Both the position numbers and the translations under genes were made by a program. Source: an uncultured Mollicutes bacterium (lineage in GTDB: Bacteria; Bacillota_I; Bacilli_A; RFN20; CAG-826). From it: a DNA stretch of 28,302 nt. Shown here piece after piece: positions 20,482-28,302 of this stretch. The stretch spans positions 1 through 28,302 of the forward strand of contig UQCQ01000018.1 in the NCBI GenBank assembly GCA_900539595.1, given 5' to 3'. The notes beneath the pieces were generated by a model. The model was not told where the DNA came from, did no database searches, and saw nothing but the letters and a program-made list of their open reading frames with translations. The number at the start of each line of letters is the position of its first letter. Positions within the stretch are counted from its first letter, which is position 1.

Positions 20482-20859
20482 ATGAAGAAACGTACGATTA
20501 CGTTAGCGTTTGACTGCTATATTGGCCCTATTGTTGGAGTTGCCGTCGATGAAAATGGTCGCGAAATTACCAAGATTCGCGTTGTCGACGATGATGTGGA
20601 CGTTCGAACAATTGCTGATGAGGCCCGAAAACTATGGTTTTCGTTGTTTAGAAATGTTGATTTCACCGATGAAAATCCCGCTGGTTTCGAGTTCGATGAA
20701 AATCGAGAAAAGGAAATAGCACCTGAATTACTTTTTCTCATCGAAAAATTGGTTAGGCGCCTCGAGAAGATTAATGATGGTTCCTTCCAAATTGAAGATT
20801 GGGCCACTCCTAAACTTAAAGGGATTATTTCCGGTAAGGCTAATGAAAATAGAAAATGA
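20482..20859 (+). CDS. Small acidic protein, candidate immunity or antitoxin partner
   Basis: A 125-residue acidic protein starting MKKRTITLAFDCYIGPIVGV with two or three predicted strands, then an acidic helical region (DENREKEIAPELLFLIEKLVRRLEKI) and a basic tail. AAGGAG (20467-20472) overlaps the preceding stop and lies 9 nt before the ATG at 20482, so it is translated as part of the same operon. The last gene after a toxin-like nuclease is commonly its immunity protein; that is the basis of the suggestion. No family is recognised. Confidence 0.65.
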   Translation: MKKRTITLAFDCYIGPIVGVAVDENGREITKIRVVDDDVDVRTIADEARKLWFSLFRNVDFTDENPAGFEFDENREKEIAPELLFLIEKLVRRLEKINDGSFQIEDWATPKLKGIISGKANENRK

Positions 20860-20921
20860 TTTGTTTTAGTGTTTCTTTGTGAAGAATCAATGTTCTGATT
20901 TATCCAGAGTCTACGCCAAAA

Positions 20922-20958
20922 TTTAAAAGGGGAAATGCGTGCATTATCCCCTTTTAAA
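20922..20958. terminator. Strong bidirectional terminator
   Basis: TTTAAAAGGGGA (20922-20933) and TCCCCTTTTAAA (20947-20958) form a perfect 12-bp stem, with AATGC/GCATT pairing inside the apex. It ends both the island operon (+) and oppF (-). Confidence 0.92.
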
Positions 20959-20982
20959 GACGTTTCAAAGATATCTAATTCC

Positions 20983-22632
20983 TTATTGTTCGTCTTTTCG
21001 GACTTCGACGCCGCCGCGAAGGACGATGTCCCCTTTATCCAGAGCTTCGATTTCCTTCTTGTATCGGGCCTCTTCTTTGTCGTTGCATAGGACGAAGTGG
21101 CCAGGAAGGATTTCTCGGAACGAAGGCTTATCCGTCGAATAGTCATGAACCTCATCCGGGCGATATACGATGCGTTGACGTCTTTTCTCGGAGAAGGGAT
21201 TCGGCTGAGGAATCGCCGAAAGAAGAGATTTGGTATAGGGATGCAACGGATGACGGAAGAGCTCTTCGGAAGTAGCAAGTTCCACCATATTCCCGAAATA
21301 CATAACCGCGATGCGGTTGCAGAAGTACTTAACGGTAGAAAGGTCGTGGGCGATGAAAATCATCGTCAGTCCCATTTCTTCTTTTAGGTCATTCAGCAAG
21401 TTGATGATTTGGGCGCGAATGGAAACGTCCAAAGCGGAGATGGGTTCATCGCAAATTAGGAGTTTGGGGTTCATGATGAGCGCACGAGCGATGCCGATGC
21501 GTTGACGTTGGCCACCAGAGAATTCGTGGGGGTAGCGGGAAGCGTGCTCGGGGACGAGCCCGACTTTCTTAAGAATCTCCACCGTCTTTTGATGGTTTTC
21601 CAAACGGTTGTGTTTGCCCTGAATGCGCAAACCTTCTTGGATGATGTCTTCGACCGTCATACGCGGATCCAAGGAATCCACGGGGTCTTGGAAAATCATC
21701 TGAATTTCATTCAGAAGGGCGCGTGGGGCATGCTTGTTGTCATAATGGATGGCTTTGATTTTGCTCTTCTGACGTTCCAGAACCATGTGACGACGGTCAT
21801 TGATTGCGGCGATTTTTTCTTGGATTTCTTGATGGATTTTTTCTTGCTCCGCACTAGAAGCGGAAACGCAGCGAGTGGCCTCTTCCTTCTTTAAAGAGGC
21901 GATGGCTTCGTTCGCATGAATATTGGAATATTTGATTTCCTTTTTGTTCCAACGGTCGCCTGCACCAACGCGGTATCCTTTAAAATAAATAGAACCGCTG
22001 GTGATGTCATAAAGGTGCATGATGCAACGGCCCGTCGTCGATTTGCCGCATCCGGATTCGCCGACAATACCAAAGGTTTCGCCTTCTTTGATATCAAAGG
22101 AAACGTCATGAACGGCTTTGAGCTTCACGTAATTGGGCCATACACCAAGACGGAAGAACATGCGGAGATGACGAACGGCTAAAATCGTTTTGCTTTCCGC
22201 GAGTTCAGGCTTATAGGTGATATGAGCCAGTTTGACCGCGAGGTCTTTCTCGTCCACGATTTCCTGTTGAGCCGCGACTAATTTTTCCAATTCGGCGATC
22301 TCGTCCTTTTTGGATGGATCGAGTTTGGCCTTACCTAGATTCACCTTTAGCTGCTTGAGTTTGGTTTTTTCAACGTTTAAAGCGGTTTTGGCATTTTCTT
22401 TGCGGTGTTTGCGAATTTCCTTTTCTTCCGCGTAACGGGCTTTGGTTTCTTCTAAAGTAGGAACGCTGGATTCCAAATGATGGAATTCCTTTTCTTCCTT
22501 TTCTTCTTGTTCAGGGGTGATTTTTTCTGCTCCCGCGTCAAAAGAAGGGACTCCTTGCTCTTGGAATTCCTCAATCACTTTGTCGGTGGATTCAGCCGAA
22601 GCGATGTCTTTGGTGGAATTATTCTTTTTCAT
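20983..22632 (-). CDS. oppF: Oligopeptide ABC transporter ATP-binding protein OppF, with N-terminal extension and internal insertion
   Basis: 549 residues, against about 310-330 for normal OppF. Residues 1-150 are a Glu/Lys-rich, largely coiled-coil extension. The ATPase follows: Walker A G-E-S-G-C-G-K-S-T (191-199), Q-loop IQMIFQDPVDSLDP, signature FSGGQRQRI, Walker B LLICDEP, and the H-loop in FIAHDLS. About 85 residues (approximately 222-308) are inserted between Walker A and the Q-loop, again helical and charged. The end has the Opp/Dpp C-terminal domain (HPYTKSLLSAIPQPNP). It pairs with OppD as the heterodimeric motor importing peptides. The start overlaps oppD by 14 nt; the AGGAGG is 12 nt upstream, rather far. 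Confidence 0.92.
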   Translation of the reverse strand: MKKNNSTKDIASAESTDKVIEEFQEQGVPSFDAGAEKITPEQEEKEEKEFHHLESSVPTLEETKARYAEEKEIRKHRKENAKTALNVEKTKLKQLKVNLGKAKLDPSKKDEIAELEKLVAAQQEIVDEKDLAVKLAHITYKPELAESKTILAVRHLRMFFRLGVWPNYVKLKAVHDVSFDIKEGETFGIVGESGCGKSTTGRCIMHLYDITSGSIYFKGYRVGAGDRWNKKEIKYSNIHANEAIASLKKEEATRCVSASSAEQEKIHQEIQEKIAAINDRRHMVLERQKSKIKAIHYDNKHAPRALLNEIQMIFQDPVDSLDPRMTVEDIIQEGLRIQGKHNRLENHQKTVEILKKVGLVPEHASRYPHEFSGGQRQRIGIARALIMNPKLLICDEPISALDVSIRAQIINLLNDLKEEMGLTMIFIAHDLSTVKYFCNRIAVMYFGNMVELATSEELFRHPLHPYTKSLLSAIPQPNPFSEKRRQRIVYRPDEVHDYSTDKPSFREILPGHFVLCNDKEEARYKKEIEALDKGDIVLRGGVEVRKDEQ

Positions 22633-24460
22633 GGGCGCGCTTAGCCTCCTCTTCTTTCAATGCGTTGGAAATGCGTTGGGTGACGATGCGGGGTGGGACG
22701 ACGTCAGGGGCGTCCTCGTATTCGAGCCACGAAGCGCAGTAGTGGGTGGGGGTAATCTGGAATAAAGGTGGTTCGTATTTGAAATCTGCTCCAATCGCAT
22801 AACGGTTTCTCAAGGCGAACGCATCCCCCTTCGGCGGATAAATCATATCCGGCGGGGTTCCGGGGATGGCTTCGAGTTTTTCTTTGGAATCGATATCTGG
22901 AATCGAGGCAAGCAAAGCCCAGGTATAGGGGTGACGGGGATCGAAGAAGATTTCTTTGTCCGTTCCGTATTCGCAGATTTTGCCCGCGTACATGACCGCG
23001 ACGCGGTCCGCCATGTTGGCGACGACGCCAAGGTCATGGGTGATGAAGATAACCGACATGTTGTGAGCGGCTTTAAGTTTATTGATGAGTTCAAGAATTT
23101 GGGCTTGGATCGTAACGTCCAAAGCGGTGGTGGGTTCATCGCAAATCAAAACATCCGGTTCGGAAATCAAAGCGATGGCGATGACGATGCGTTGGCGCAT
23201 ACCGCCAGAGAACTGGAACGGGTATTGTTTGAAACGTTTTTCCGGTTGGGGAATACCAACTTCGCGCATGACGGACAAAGCTTTTTCTTTGGCCATCTTT
23301 TTGGTGATGCGAACTTGAGATTGATAGGTCTTACGGATTTCCGCCTCTTCCTTGTCCAAGGCGATGCTTTCGGCGAGGATTTGGTTCCGTTCCTCGATCA
23401 AGGGCTTTAAAGCAGCTTCTTTTTGCTGCTCCAAAGCCAAATGCTTTTTGGGCAAGAAGTAGCAAAGCGCGATTTGGAAGCGGAACAGCCATTCCGTTTT
23501 CTTGATTTGGGAAGCGAGTTCATCGGCACGAGCTTGGTCTTCGGGCTTAATGGAAAGCAAAGCGCGTTTTGCGGCAATACCATCTAAGCCTTTTTGAAGT
23601 TCGGCCTTTAGTTCTTCATGGTGTTTTTCCGTGACGACCTTGGCTTTCTTTTTCGCTTCTTGGAGAGCTTTATATAGGCCCGGAGCGACTTCCTTATATT
23701 CTTTCTTGGCTTTTAAAATCGCGACTTTGGAATCGGCTTTGGCTTTCTTCAAATGCTCAGCATTTTCCTTTTTAACGGTGTTAATCTCCTCCTTTTTCTT
23801 TTGGAGTTCGGCTTTTAAAGACGATACGTCCCCCTTCTTTTTCTTTAAAGTGGAGATTTGACCTTGGATGGCAGCAATTTCGCTTTCGATTTTTTCAATA
23901 CGGTCCTGATATCCGGGGAGCGGAAGGGTGGCTTTATTTTCCGCGTCGGCGATTTTAACGTCGCGCATCGAAGCCGCATTCATATAGGCGGTATGTTCGG
24001 GCGCAATCAAATCTTCGTAATAACGCTTCAACATATCCGCATTGATGAGCATCGTTTCGGTGATTTGTTTTCCGATTTTAACGATGGGATTCAAGGAAGA
24101 AAGCGGGTCTTGGAAAATCATGCCGATTTTCTTGCCGCGGATGCGTTGGAATTCGGCTTCGCTGGCTTTGGTTAAATCGATCCCATTATATAGAATCGTC
24201 CCGCCTTCAATGATCGCGTTGGGCGAAAGGATGCCCATGATGGCTTTGGAGGTGACGGATTTTCCTGAACCGGATTCCCCAACGATGCAGAGGGTTTCTC
24301 CCTTATATAAATCAAAGGAAACTCCACGGACCGCTTGGACTTTGCCATTATCCGTTCGGAACGAGATGGTGAGGTTTTTGACTTCGAGAGCCTTCGTGGA
24401 AGGAAGAGAGGTGTCCCCTTCGATGAGAGCACGATCTTTTTTGGTGAGTTGGACGGCCAT
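22619..24460 (-). CDS. oppD: Oligopeptide ABC transporter ATP-binding protein OppD with a ~245-residue helical insertion
   Basis: 613 residues, about 270 more than typical OppD. Walker A G-E-S-G-S-G-K-S (61-68), Q-loop MIFQDPLSSLNP (113-124), signature FSGGMRQRI (417-425), Walker B DVLICDEP (436-443), H-loop HDLGVV (H475), and the C-terminal Opp domain. Between Q-loop and signature, residues about 141-388 are nearly pure Lys/Glu/Ala helix, such as RIEKIESEIAAIQGQISTLK and KEYKEVAPGLYKALQEAKKK. This lies in the helical subdomain that contacts the permeases. The normal sequence resumes at KALSVMREVGIPQPEKRF. A strong AAAGGAGG precedes the ATG, which comes 1 nt after the oppC stop. Confidence 0.94.
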   Translation of the reverse strand: MAVQLTKKDRALIEGDTSLPSTKALEVKNLTISFRTDNGKVQAVRGVSFDLYKGETLCIVGESGSGKSVTSKAIMGILSPNAIIEGGTILYNGIDLTKASEAEFQRIRGKKIGMIFQDPLSSLNPIVKIGKQITETMLINADMLKRYYEDLIAPEHTAYMNAASMRDVKIADAENKATLPLPGYQDRIEKIESEIAAIQGQISTLKKKKGDVSSLKAELQKKKEEINTVKKENAEHLKKAKADSKVAILKAKKEYKEVAPGLYKALQEAKKKAKVVTEKHHEELKAELQKGLDGIAAKRALLSIKPEDQARADELASQIKKTEWLFRFQIALCYFLPKKHLALEQQKEAALKPLIEERNQILAESIALDKEEAEIRKTYQSQVRITKKMAKEKALSVMREVGIPQPEKRFKQYPFQFSGGMRQRIVIAIALISEPDVLICDEPTTALDVTIQAQILELINKLKAAHNMSVIFITHDLGVVANMADRVAVMYAGKICEYGTDKEIFFDPRHPYTWALLASIPDIDSKEKLEAIPGTPPDMIYPPKGDAFALRNRYAIGADFKYEPPLFQITPTHYCASWLEYEDAPDVVPPRIVTQRISNALKEEEAKRAHEKE

Positions 24461-24461
24461 A

Positions 24462-26540
24462 TTATTCTCCTCCTTTCAAACTGGGGTTAAACGCGTCGCG
24501 TAACCCGTTGCCGAAGAGGTTGAACGAAATCATGACGAGGGCCATGACGACGCTGGGGAACAAAATTAAATAAGGATAGGTGGTCATGTAGATTTGGTTG
24601 GACGAAAGGACGCTGCCAAATCCTTCCATGCCGTTAACGAGCCCCAAATAGGATAGACTCGCTTCCGAGAAGATGACCGAGGGAATCATCAAGACGCTCG
24701 AGGTAATCAGGGTACCAATCGCGTTCGGTAAGATGTGGCGGAAGATTAAGCGGAAGTCGCTGGCGCCCAATGTGCGGGCGGCAAGGATGTATTCTCGGTC
24801 CTTAAATCGGTAGAATTGCGTTCTCGTTAGCGAGGCGGTTCCTAGCCATCCCGTCGTGCAGAGGGCAATGCCTACCATCAAGATGGTCGACATGTTTTCG
24901 GGACGGTTGATTAATATCAACGTCATGACGACAACCCAGGGGATGCCGCCGAGAATTTCGCAGACGCGTTCCATCGCAATGTCGGTCCATCCACCAAAAT
25001 AACCGGAGATTGCGCCCCAAACTAGGCCGATGACGATATTGATGAAAGTGGTGGCCACGCCAAGGATGATCGAATAACGGAGCCCGTTGAAGACGAGTTT
25101 GAACATATCCCGTCCTTGGTTATCCGTTCCAAAAAGGAATCTTGGCATGGAGGAATATCCGAATTCGCGATACCGAGACATCGTGCCGGTAAACGAAGCG
25201 GTTTTAATCTTACCGGCTTTAATAACGCGGACGGTGATGGGGTTTTCTTCATTGACCTGCAAGGGGCAATGGGCCTTGCCTTCTTCCGTCATTGCAATTC
25301 CTTTGATGAATTTAGTTTGTTCCGTTTTATCCATGGATCCGTTTTTGAAGGATTCGATGGGATAAGCAAAATTCATCCATCCCTTGTCTTGATAGGTTTG
25401 GAGGTCGGTCATCGTGATGCTAGAAGAGGTGTAGTTGCCAAAAGCCGCTTGATAGGAGTCATAACGGAAGGTACCCGTAACATAATCGGCTTGGAAGATG
25501 TTCAAATCGGCGTTGGACGTATAGGCGTAAGCCTTTTCGCTTTCGACGGTTGGGCGGTTTAAGGTGAGGTTTGCGTCCGTGCAGGAGAGATTGCTCATCG
25601 CCGTCTTTTCCGATTCGGCCGCCTCGCCTTCGATGGAGAAAAGAACTTTGCTCACTAGGACCGAAGTTTCTTTGCTCGCATCGGGTTTCATCGTGAGATA
25701 GAACTTTCCAAGTGCGGTTCCTCCATTAAAGGACGTAAGGGTTTCGTTATCCGAAAGACGGAATACGTGGGTGCCGGTTTCGGTTCCAAAGTCTTGAAGA
25801 ACGATGGAAGAATAAGAAGAAGACGCGGTATCACGGTACAAGAAATTCAAAGAGAATTGTCCTTGTTCTCCATGGACAAATCCTTCTTCTGGAATGGCGG
25901 AGGTTTGGACTTCTAACGTATAGACGTATTGATCAAAATGGAAGGTGCCTTCCGGAGATTGAAGGAAAGCGTCGTCTTTGCTGCCGGCGGAAGCGCTCAC
26001 GCGCATGGAGCCGCCGCGGGCGTAGGAAACGATGTTGTCACTGATTTTCTTTTCGCCGACTTTGGAATATTCGATGTCTCCAACAATGGCGTCTAACTGC
26101 AATTTGGAGTTTGCCGTGGTGGCGGGGGAACCGGCATAAGTGCCTTCATTTTGATAGGCTTGCCAGTCAAAGTCGATCGCGACGTTTTTATAGACGGATG
26201 TGCCATCCCAGAATCCCGTTCCCGGGGAGAATAGTTTGGGAGCGAGTTTGGTTTGATAAGCCAAGTTGGGGTTGGACGTATCCAAAGAATGCGTATTGAA
26301 AATCGGAACGAAGATGGTCAATAAGACGATGCTACCAAGAATAGCGGCGCCTACGACGGAAGATTTGTTTTTGACGAAGCGACGCATCGCGTCTTTGAAG
26401 AAAGTTGTGGGTTTCGACTGCAATTTGGTATCCGTTAATTTGACGTCGGCTTGGCTAAGCGAAAAGTCGCCTTCTTGGAAGGAAATCGTATGCTCCACGT
26501 TTTTGGAGTCACGGTAGGTAAAGGTTTTGTTGTTTTCCAT
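24462..26540 (-). CDS. oppC: Oligopeptide ABC transporter permease OppC with a large extracytoplasmic insertion
   Basis: 692 residues instead of about 300. Cytoplasmic N-terminus, first membrane helix about 62-81 (VVGAAILGSIVLLTIFVPIF), then about 385 residues (82-466) outside the membrane, strand-rich and Ser/Thr/Asp-rich. The standard permease core follows from RFLFGTDNQGRDMFKLVF (467), with the remaining helices and the EAA loop EYILAARTLGASDFRLIF that docks onto the ATPases. The start at 26540 (MENNKTF) is 1 nt after the oppB stop; a longer frame would run into oppB. The insertion is in the loop that faces the substrate-binding protein, so it may take part in peptide capture. No cysteines suggestive of disulphides dominate it. 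Confidence 0.93.
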   Translation of the reverse strand: MENNKTFTYRDSKNVEHTISFQEGDFSLSQADVKLTDTKLQSKPTTFFKDAMRRFVKNKSSVVGAAILGSIVLLTIFVPIFNTHSLDTSNPNLAYQTKLAPKLFSPGTGFWDGTSVYKNVAIDFDWQAYQNEGTYAGSPATTANSKLQLDAIVGDIEYSKVGEKKISDNIVSYARGGSMRVSASAGSKDDAFLQSPEGTFHFDQYVYTLEVQTSAIPEEGFVHGEQGQFSLNFLYRDTASSSYSSIVLQDFGTETGTHVFRLSDNETLTSFNGGTALGKFYLTMKPDASKETSVLVSKVLFSIEGEAAESEKTAMSNLSCTDANLTLNRPTVESEKAYAYTSNADLNIFQADYVTGTFRYDSYQAAFGNYTSSSITMTDLQTYQDKGWMNFAYPIESFKNGSMDKTEQTKFIKGIAMTEEGKAHCPLQVNEENPITVRVIKAGKIKTASFTGTMSRYREFGYSSMPRFLFGTDNQGRDMFKLVFNGLRYSIILGVATTFINIVIGLVWGAISGYFGGWTDIAMERVCEILGGIPWVVVMTLILINRPENMSTILMVGIALCTTGWLGTASLTRTQFYRFKDREYILAARTLGASDFRLIFRHILPNAIGTLITSSVLMIPSVIFSEASLSYLGLVNGMEGFGSVLSSNQIYMTTYPYLILFPSVVMALVMISFNLFGNGLRDAFNPSLKGGE

Positions 26541-26541
26541 A

Positions 26542-27594
26542 CTATTTCTTCGCCCCCATACGAATGCGCGGATCGATGAATCCGTAAGATAAATCGAGGA
26601 AGACCCCCGAGATGAGCCCAATAAGCGTATATAGCGACATATCTGCCATCAAGACGTTGTAGTCTCCCGCATTGATCGCGTCGATATAAAGTCTCCCAAC
26701 GCCTGGGATGCCATAAAGGGCTTCGAGAATCATGGAACCACCAAGCAGACCAATGATTTCCGATAAAATCGAGGGAAGGATGGGGACCATGGCATTTTTT
26801 AGTGCGTGACGCTTAATGGATTGCGATCTGGTCAAGCCCTTGGTTCTAGCTAATAACAAGAAGTCACTCGACATAACTTCGGTTAATTCCGCGCGCGTAA
26901 AACGGCAATATCCGCAGATGGAGCCAAAGGAAAGGGACATCGTGGGGATGATGTAACCGAGTACCCTTGTGGGCAAAGGGGCACTGACGGAAGGCCATTG
27001 GCTGGGCAACCAGCCCAATTGATAAGAGAAGATATAAAGAAGAATGTTGATGGTGATGAAGGAAGGAACGGAGATGAAGACCATGACGAGGGTCGAAATG
27101 ATGTGGTCCGTCATCTTGTTTTTCTTCAAAGCAGCCCAGATGCCAAGCCCGATACCGGCAGGGATCGAAATTAAAACAGGCCAAATATTGGTTTTCACCG
27201 TAGTCCATAGACGGGAATCGCTCCAAGAGGATCCGATGATGACGACCATGGAGTCGACGTTAGGGGCAATGGAAGTGGAAGTGCCCCAGGTGCCATGGAA
27301 TAAACCACTGATCCAAGCGCAATACTGATCCCAAAGGGGACGTTGATAGAAATAATAGGAAACGCCCTTATCCGCGGTCATCGAAAAGAGAAGAGATCCC
27401 AAACCTTCCTGAGGAGAGGAATAGCAAACTACGTATCCTAAATCCTGTTGATGAAGATAATAGGCGAGTTTGGTTTCGTTGGTCCCAGGAATGGTGGGAA
27501 AGGGCTGCAATTTCACCAAAAAGAACGTCAACGTCAAGATGATGACGGTGGTGCATATGGCCAGGAATATTCTTTGTAAAGAATAGCGGAACAT
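26542..27594 (-). CDS. oppB: Oligopeptide ABC transporter permease OppB
   Basis: 350 residues, about 40 longer than usual. First helix about 8-28 (RIFLAICTTVIILTLTFFLVKL), an enlarged external loop of about 100 residues (30-130) that contains WDQYCAWISGLFHGTWGTS, as in OppB proteins, then five more helices. The EAA loop LLARTKGLTRSQSIKRHAL and the closing MILEALYGIPGVGRLYIDAI are typical. Together with OppC it forms the membrane channel for oligopeptide import. First gene of the operon: AAAGGAGA precedes the ATG, and a promoter lies at 27657-27630. Confidence 0.95.
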   Translation of the reverse strand: MFRYSLQRIFLAICTTVIILTLTFFLVKLQPFPTIPGTNETKLAYYLHQQDLGYVVCYSSPQEGLGSLLFSMTADKGVSYYFYQRPLWDQYCAWISGLFHGTWGTSTSIAPNVDSMVVIIGSSWSDSRLWTTVKTNIWPVLISIPAGIGLGIWAALKKNKMTDHIISTLVMVFISVPSFITINILLYIFSYQLGWLPSQWPSVSAPLPTRVLGYIIPTMSLSFGSICGYCRFTRAELTEVMSSDFLLLARTKGLTRSQSIKRHALKNAMVPILPSILSEIIGLLGGSMILEALYGIPGVGRLYIDAINAGDYNVLMADMSLYTLIGLISGVFLDLSYGFIDPRIRMGAKK

Positions 27595-27629
27595 GGTTTC
27601 TCCTTTCTTTGAAAAGATTTCTAATTGTT

Positions 27630-27657
27630 ATTGTAAAGTGAATATCAAGTTTGTCCA
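27630..27657 (-). promoter_or_regulatory. Promoter of the opp operon
   Basis: On the minus strand TGGACA (27657-27652), 16-bp spacer and TACAAT (27635-27630). It lies between the terminator of the upstream gene and oppB and gives a leader of about 30 nt with a proper Shine-Dalgarno. Confidence 0.65.
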
Positions 27658-27665
27658 TCTCCTTC

Positions 27666-27690
27666 AAAAGGGGATTCACCCGCCCCTTTT
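27666..27690 (-). terminator. Second hairpin/terminator upstream of opp
   Basis: AAAAGGGG (27666-27673) and CCCCTTTT (27683-27690) form a perfect 8-bp stem with a 9-nt loop. In minus-strand RNA the stem ends in UUUU and could stop readthrough from the gene at the right edge. Confidence 0.65.
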
Positions 27691-27698
27691 GACGAAGA

Positions 27699-27727
27699 AG
27701 CAGCACCGGAGGGTGTCCGATGCTGCT
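27699..27727 (-). terminator. Terminator of the right-edge gene
   Basis: AGCAGCA (27699-27705) and TGCTGCT (27721-27727) pair, with CGGA/TCCG inside and a GGGTG loop. In minus-strand RNA it is followed by UUCUUCG, a weak U-tract, and it lies 28 nt after the stop codon. Confidence 0.65.
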
Positions 27728-27754
27728 AAAGATTAACGGATCGACGTGGTTGAA

Positions 27755-28302
27755 TTAGGCTTCCGGCGTGGCGGGGGCTGGGAGCTTGACGGAGGCATAA
27801 GCGCTCTTCAAGCCACAATAGACGCCACCAATCGTTTGAACAAAGTCCACGCCGAAGAGGGGGATGCCGCCTGCAGCTTTGATGTTGGCAAACAGCGTTC
27901 CGCTAACGGTGAAGGAGAAGTTGCCTGCTTCGTCCCAAGTAACCGCCGAGATATCTTCTGTGGTCACACTGCCATCCGGGTAGATTTCGAAGTAATCGGA
28001 ATAATCGGAAACGGTCGTTCCGAAAATGTCCGCCAAATCGACAACGAGTCCATCGAAGTTTTGAATTTCAATAGTGCCTTTGATCGTGACCGAATCGGTG
28101 GTCGGGACTACGGACGAGACGACAACTTCAACCGGTTCGAGCGGTTGTCCTTCTGCGTTGAGGACAACGCCGTGGTCGGCCGCGTCCCAAAGTCCGTCAA
28201 AGGACCATTTCTTGCCGCCATAGAGCAACGCATCTTCGCCATCTTCCACGATACTGGTATCGGCGCCCCAATTCAAGGTGAAGCCGGTGGAACCATCGGA
28301 TT
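27755..28302 (-). CDS. 3' end of a probable surface protein (partial)
   Basis: The frame is open from the right window edge (28302) to a TAA at 27755-27757, giving about 181 C-terminal residues; the internal TTG at 28276 is not a real start. The sequence is acidic, nearly Lys/Arg-free and strand-rich: VVVSSVVPTTDSVTIKGTIE, VTWDEAGNFSFTVSGTLF and a terminal SVKLPAPATPEA. This composition suggests an exported or cell-surface beta-domain rather than a cytoplasmic enzyme. It does not resemble the C-terminus of OppA-type binding proteins, although it lies where oppA might be expected. Confidence 0.65.
   Translation of the reverse strand, partial: SDGSTGFTLNWGADTSIVEDGEDALLYGGKKWSFDGLWDAADHGVVLNAEGQPLEPVEVVVSSVVPTTDSVTIKGTIEIQNFDGLVVDLADIFGTTVSDYSDYFEIYPDGSVTTEDISAVTWDEAGNFSFTVSGTLFANIKAAGGIPLFGVDFVQTIGGVYCGLKSAYASVKLPAPATPEA

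Noticed and set aside
17709..20982. Duplicated ssrA 3' end as attR
   Set aside because: No copy of the T-arm/CCA sequence was found between the tmRNA and the terminator at 20922, and there is no integrase, so integration at ssrA stays a suggestion.
21502..21894. 130-residue plus-strand frame inside oppF, and similar frames across the opp operon
   Set aside because: They mirror the coding strand of strongly conserved ABC transporter genes and have no ribosome sites or recognisable motifs.

Overview
The window looks like a chromosomal segment of an uncultured, probably gut-associated member of the Bacilli, close to the Mollicutes/RF39-RFN20 side of the class (the lineage is an inference). The gene order gdpP-rplI-dnaB-walJ-rlmH (8126-13374) is the classic origin-proximal Firmicutes cluster. 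The tmRNA tag is long and starts with Asp-Lys, as in mycoplasmas. UGA is still used as a stop codon (for example gdpP-cluster genes dnaB and walJ), so the standard bacterial code applies. Many genes have a -10 box placed directly before the start codon and no Shine-Dalgarno sequence, which points to frequent leaderless transcripts.

Region 1 (1-3576) is an AT-rich accessory stretch. It holds a DUF4160 / DUF2442-HTH toxin-antitoxin-like pair behind a promoter with two operator copies, wreckage of a DUF4143 ATPase gene joined to a fragment of another gene, and a hipBA-type toxin-antitoxin operon with two palindromic operators, one of which covers the start codon.

Region 2 (3577-7836) is metabolic: a flavodiiron protein for O2/NO detoxification, then a hexuronate (D-fructuronate/D-mannonate) segment with an SDR-type mannonate oxidoreductase and mannonate dehydratase UxuA. 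Three decayed genes are interleaved with it: a GH3 glycosidase C-terminus, a HAD phosphatase and the tail of a FAD-dependent oxidoreductase. A noncoding stretch follows, with a long hairpin and three 15-bp repeats at an exact 23-bp period.

Region 3 (7837-17237) is housekeeping: a small membrane protein, the gdpP-rplI-dnaB-walJ-rlmH operon joined by 1-4 bp overlaps, tcdA, a Cof-type HAD phosphatase, a small unknown protein, and two membrane proteins.

Region 4 (17246-20982) starts with ssrA (tmRNA), a common integration site. An accessory island follows: an XRE repressor, an ImmA/IrrE-type metallopeptidase, about 160 nt of tandem hairpins that look like a structured RNA, a DUF4417 protein, a protein resembling BECR-fold RNase toxins, and a small acidic protein that could be its immunity partner. 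This is the best candidate for an undescribed system in the window. No integrase or duplicated att site was seen.

Region 5 (20983-28302, minus strand) is an oligopeptide ABC transporter operon oppB-oppC-oppD-oppF in which all four proteins carry large insertions or extensions, including about 245 helical, Lys/Glu-rich residues inside the OppD ATPase and about 385 residues after the first membrane helix of OppC. It is followed at the window edge by the 3' end of an unrecognised, probably surface-exposed protein. No peptide-binding protein OppA was recognised.
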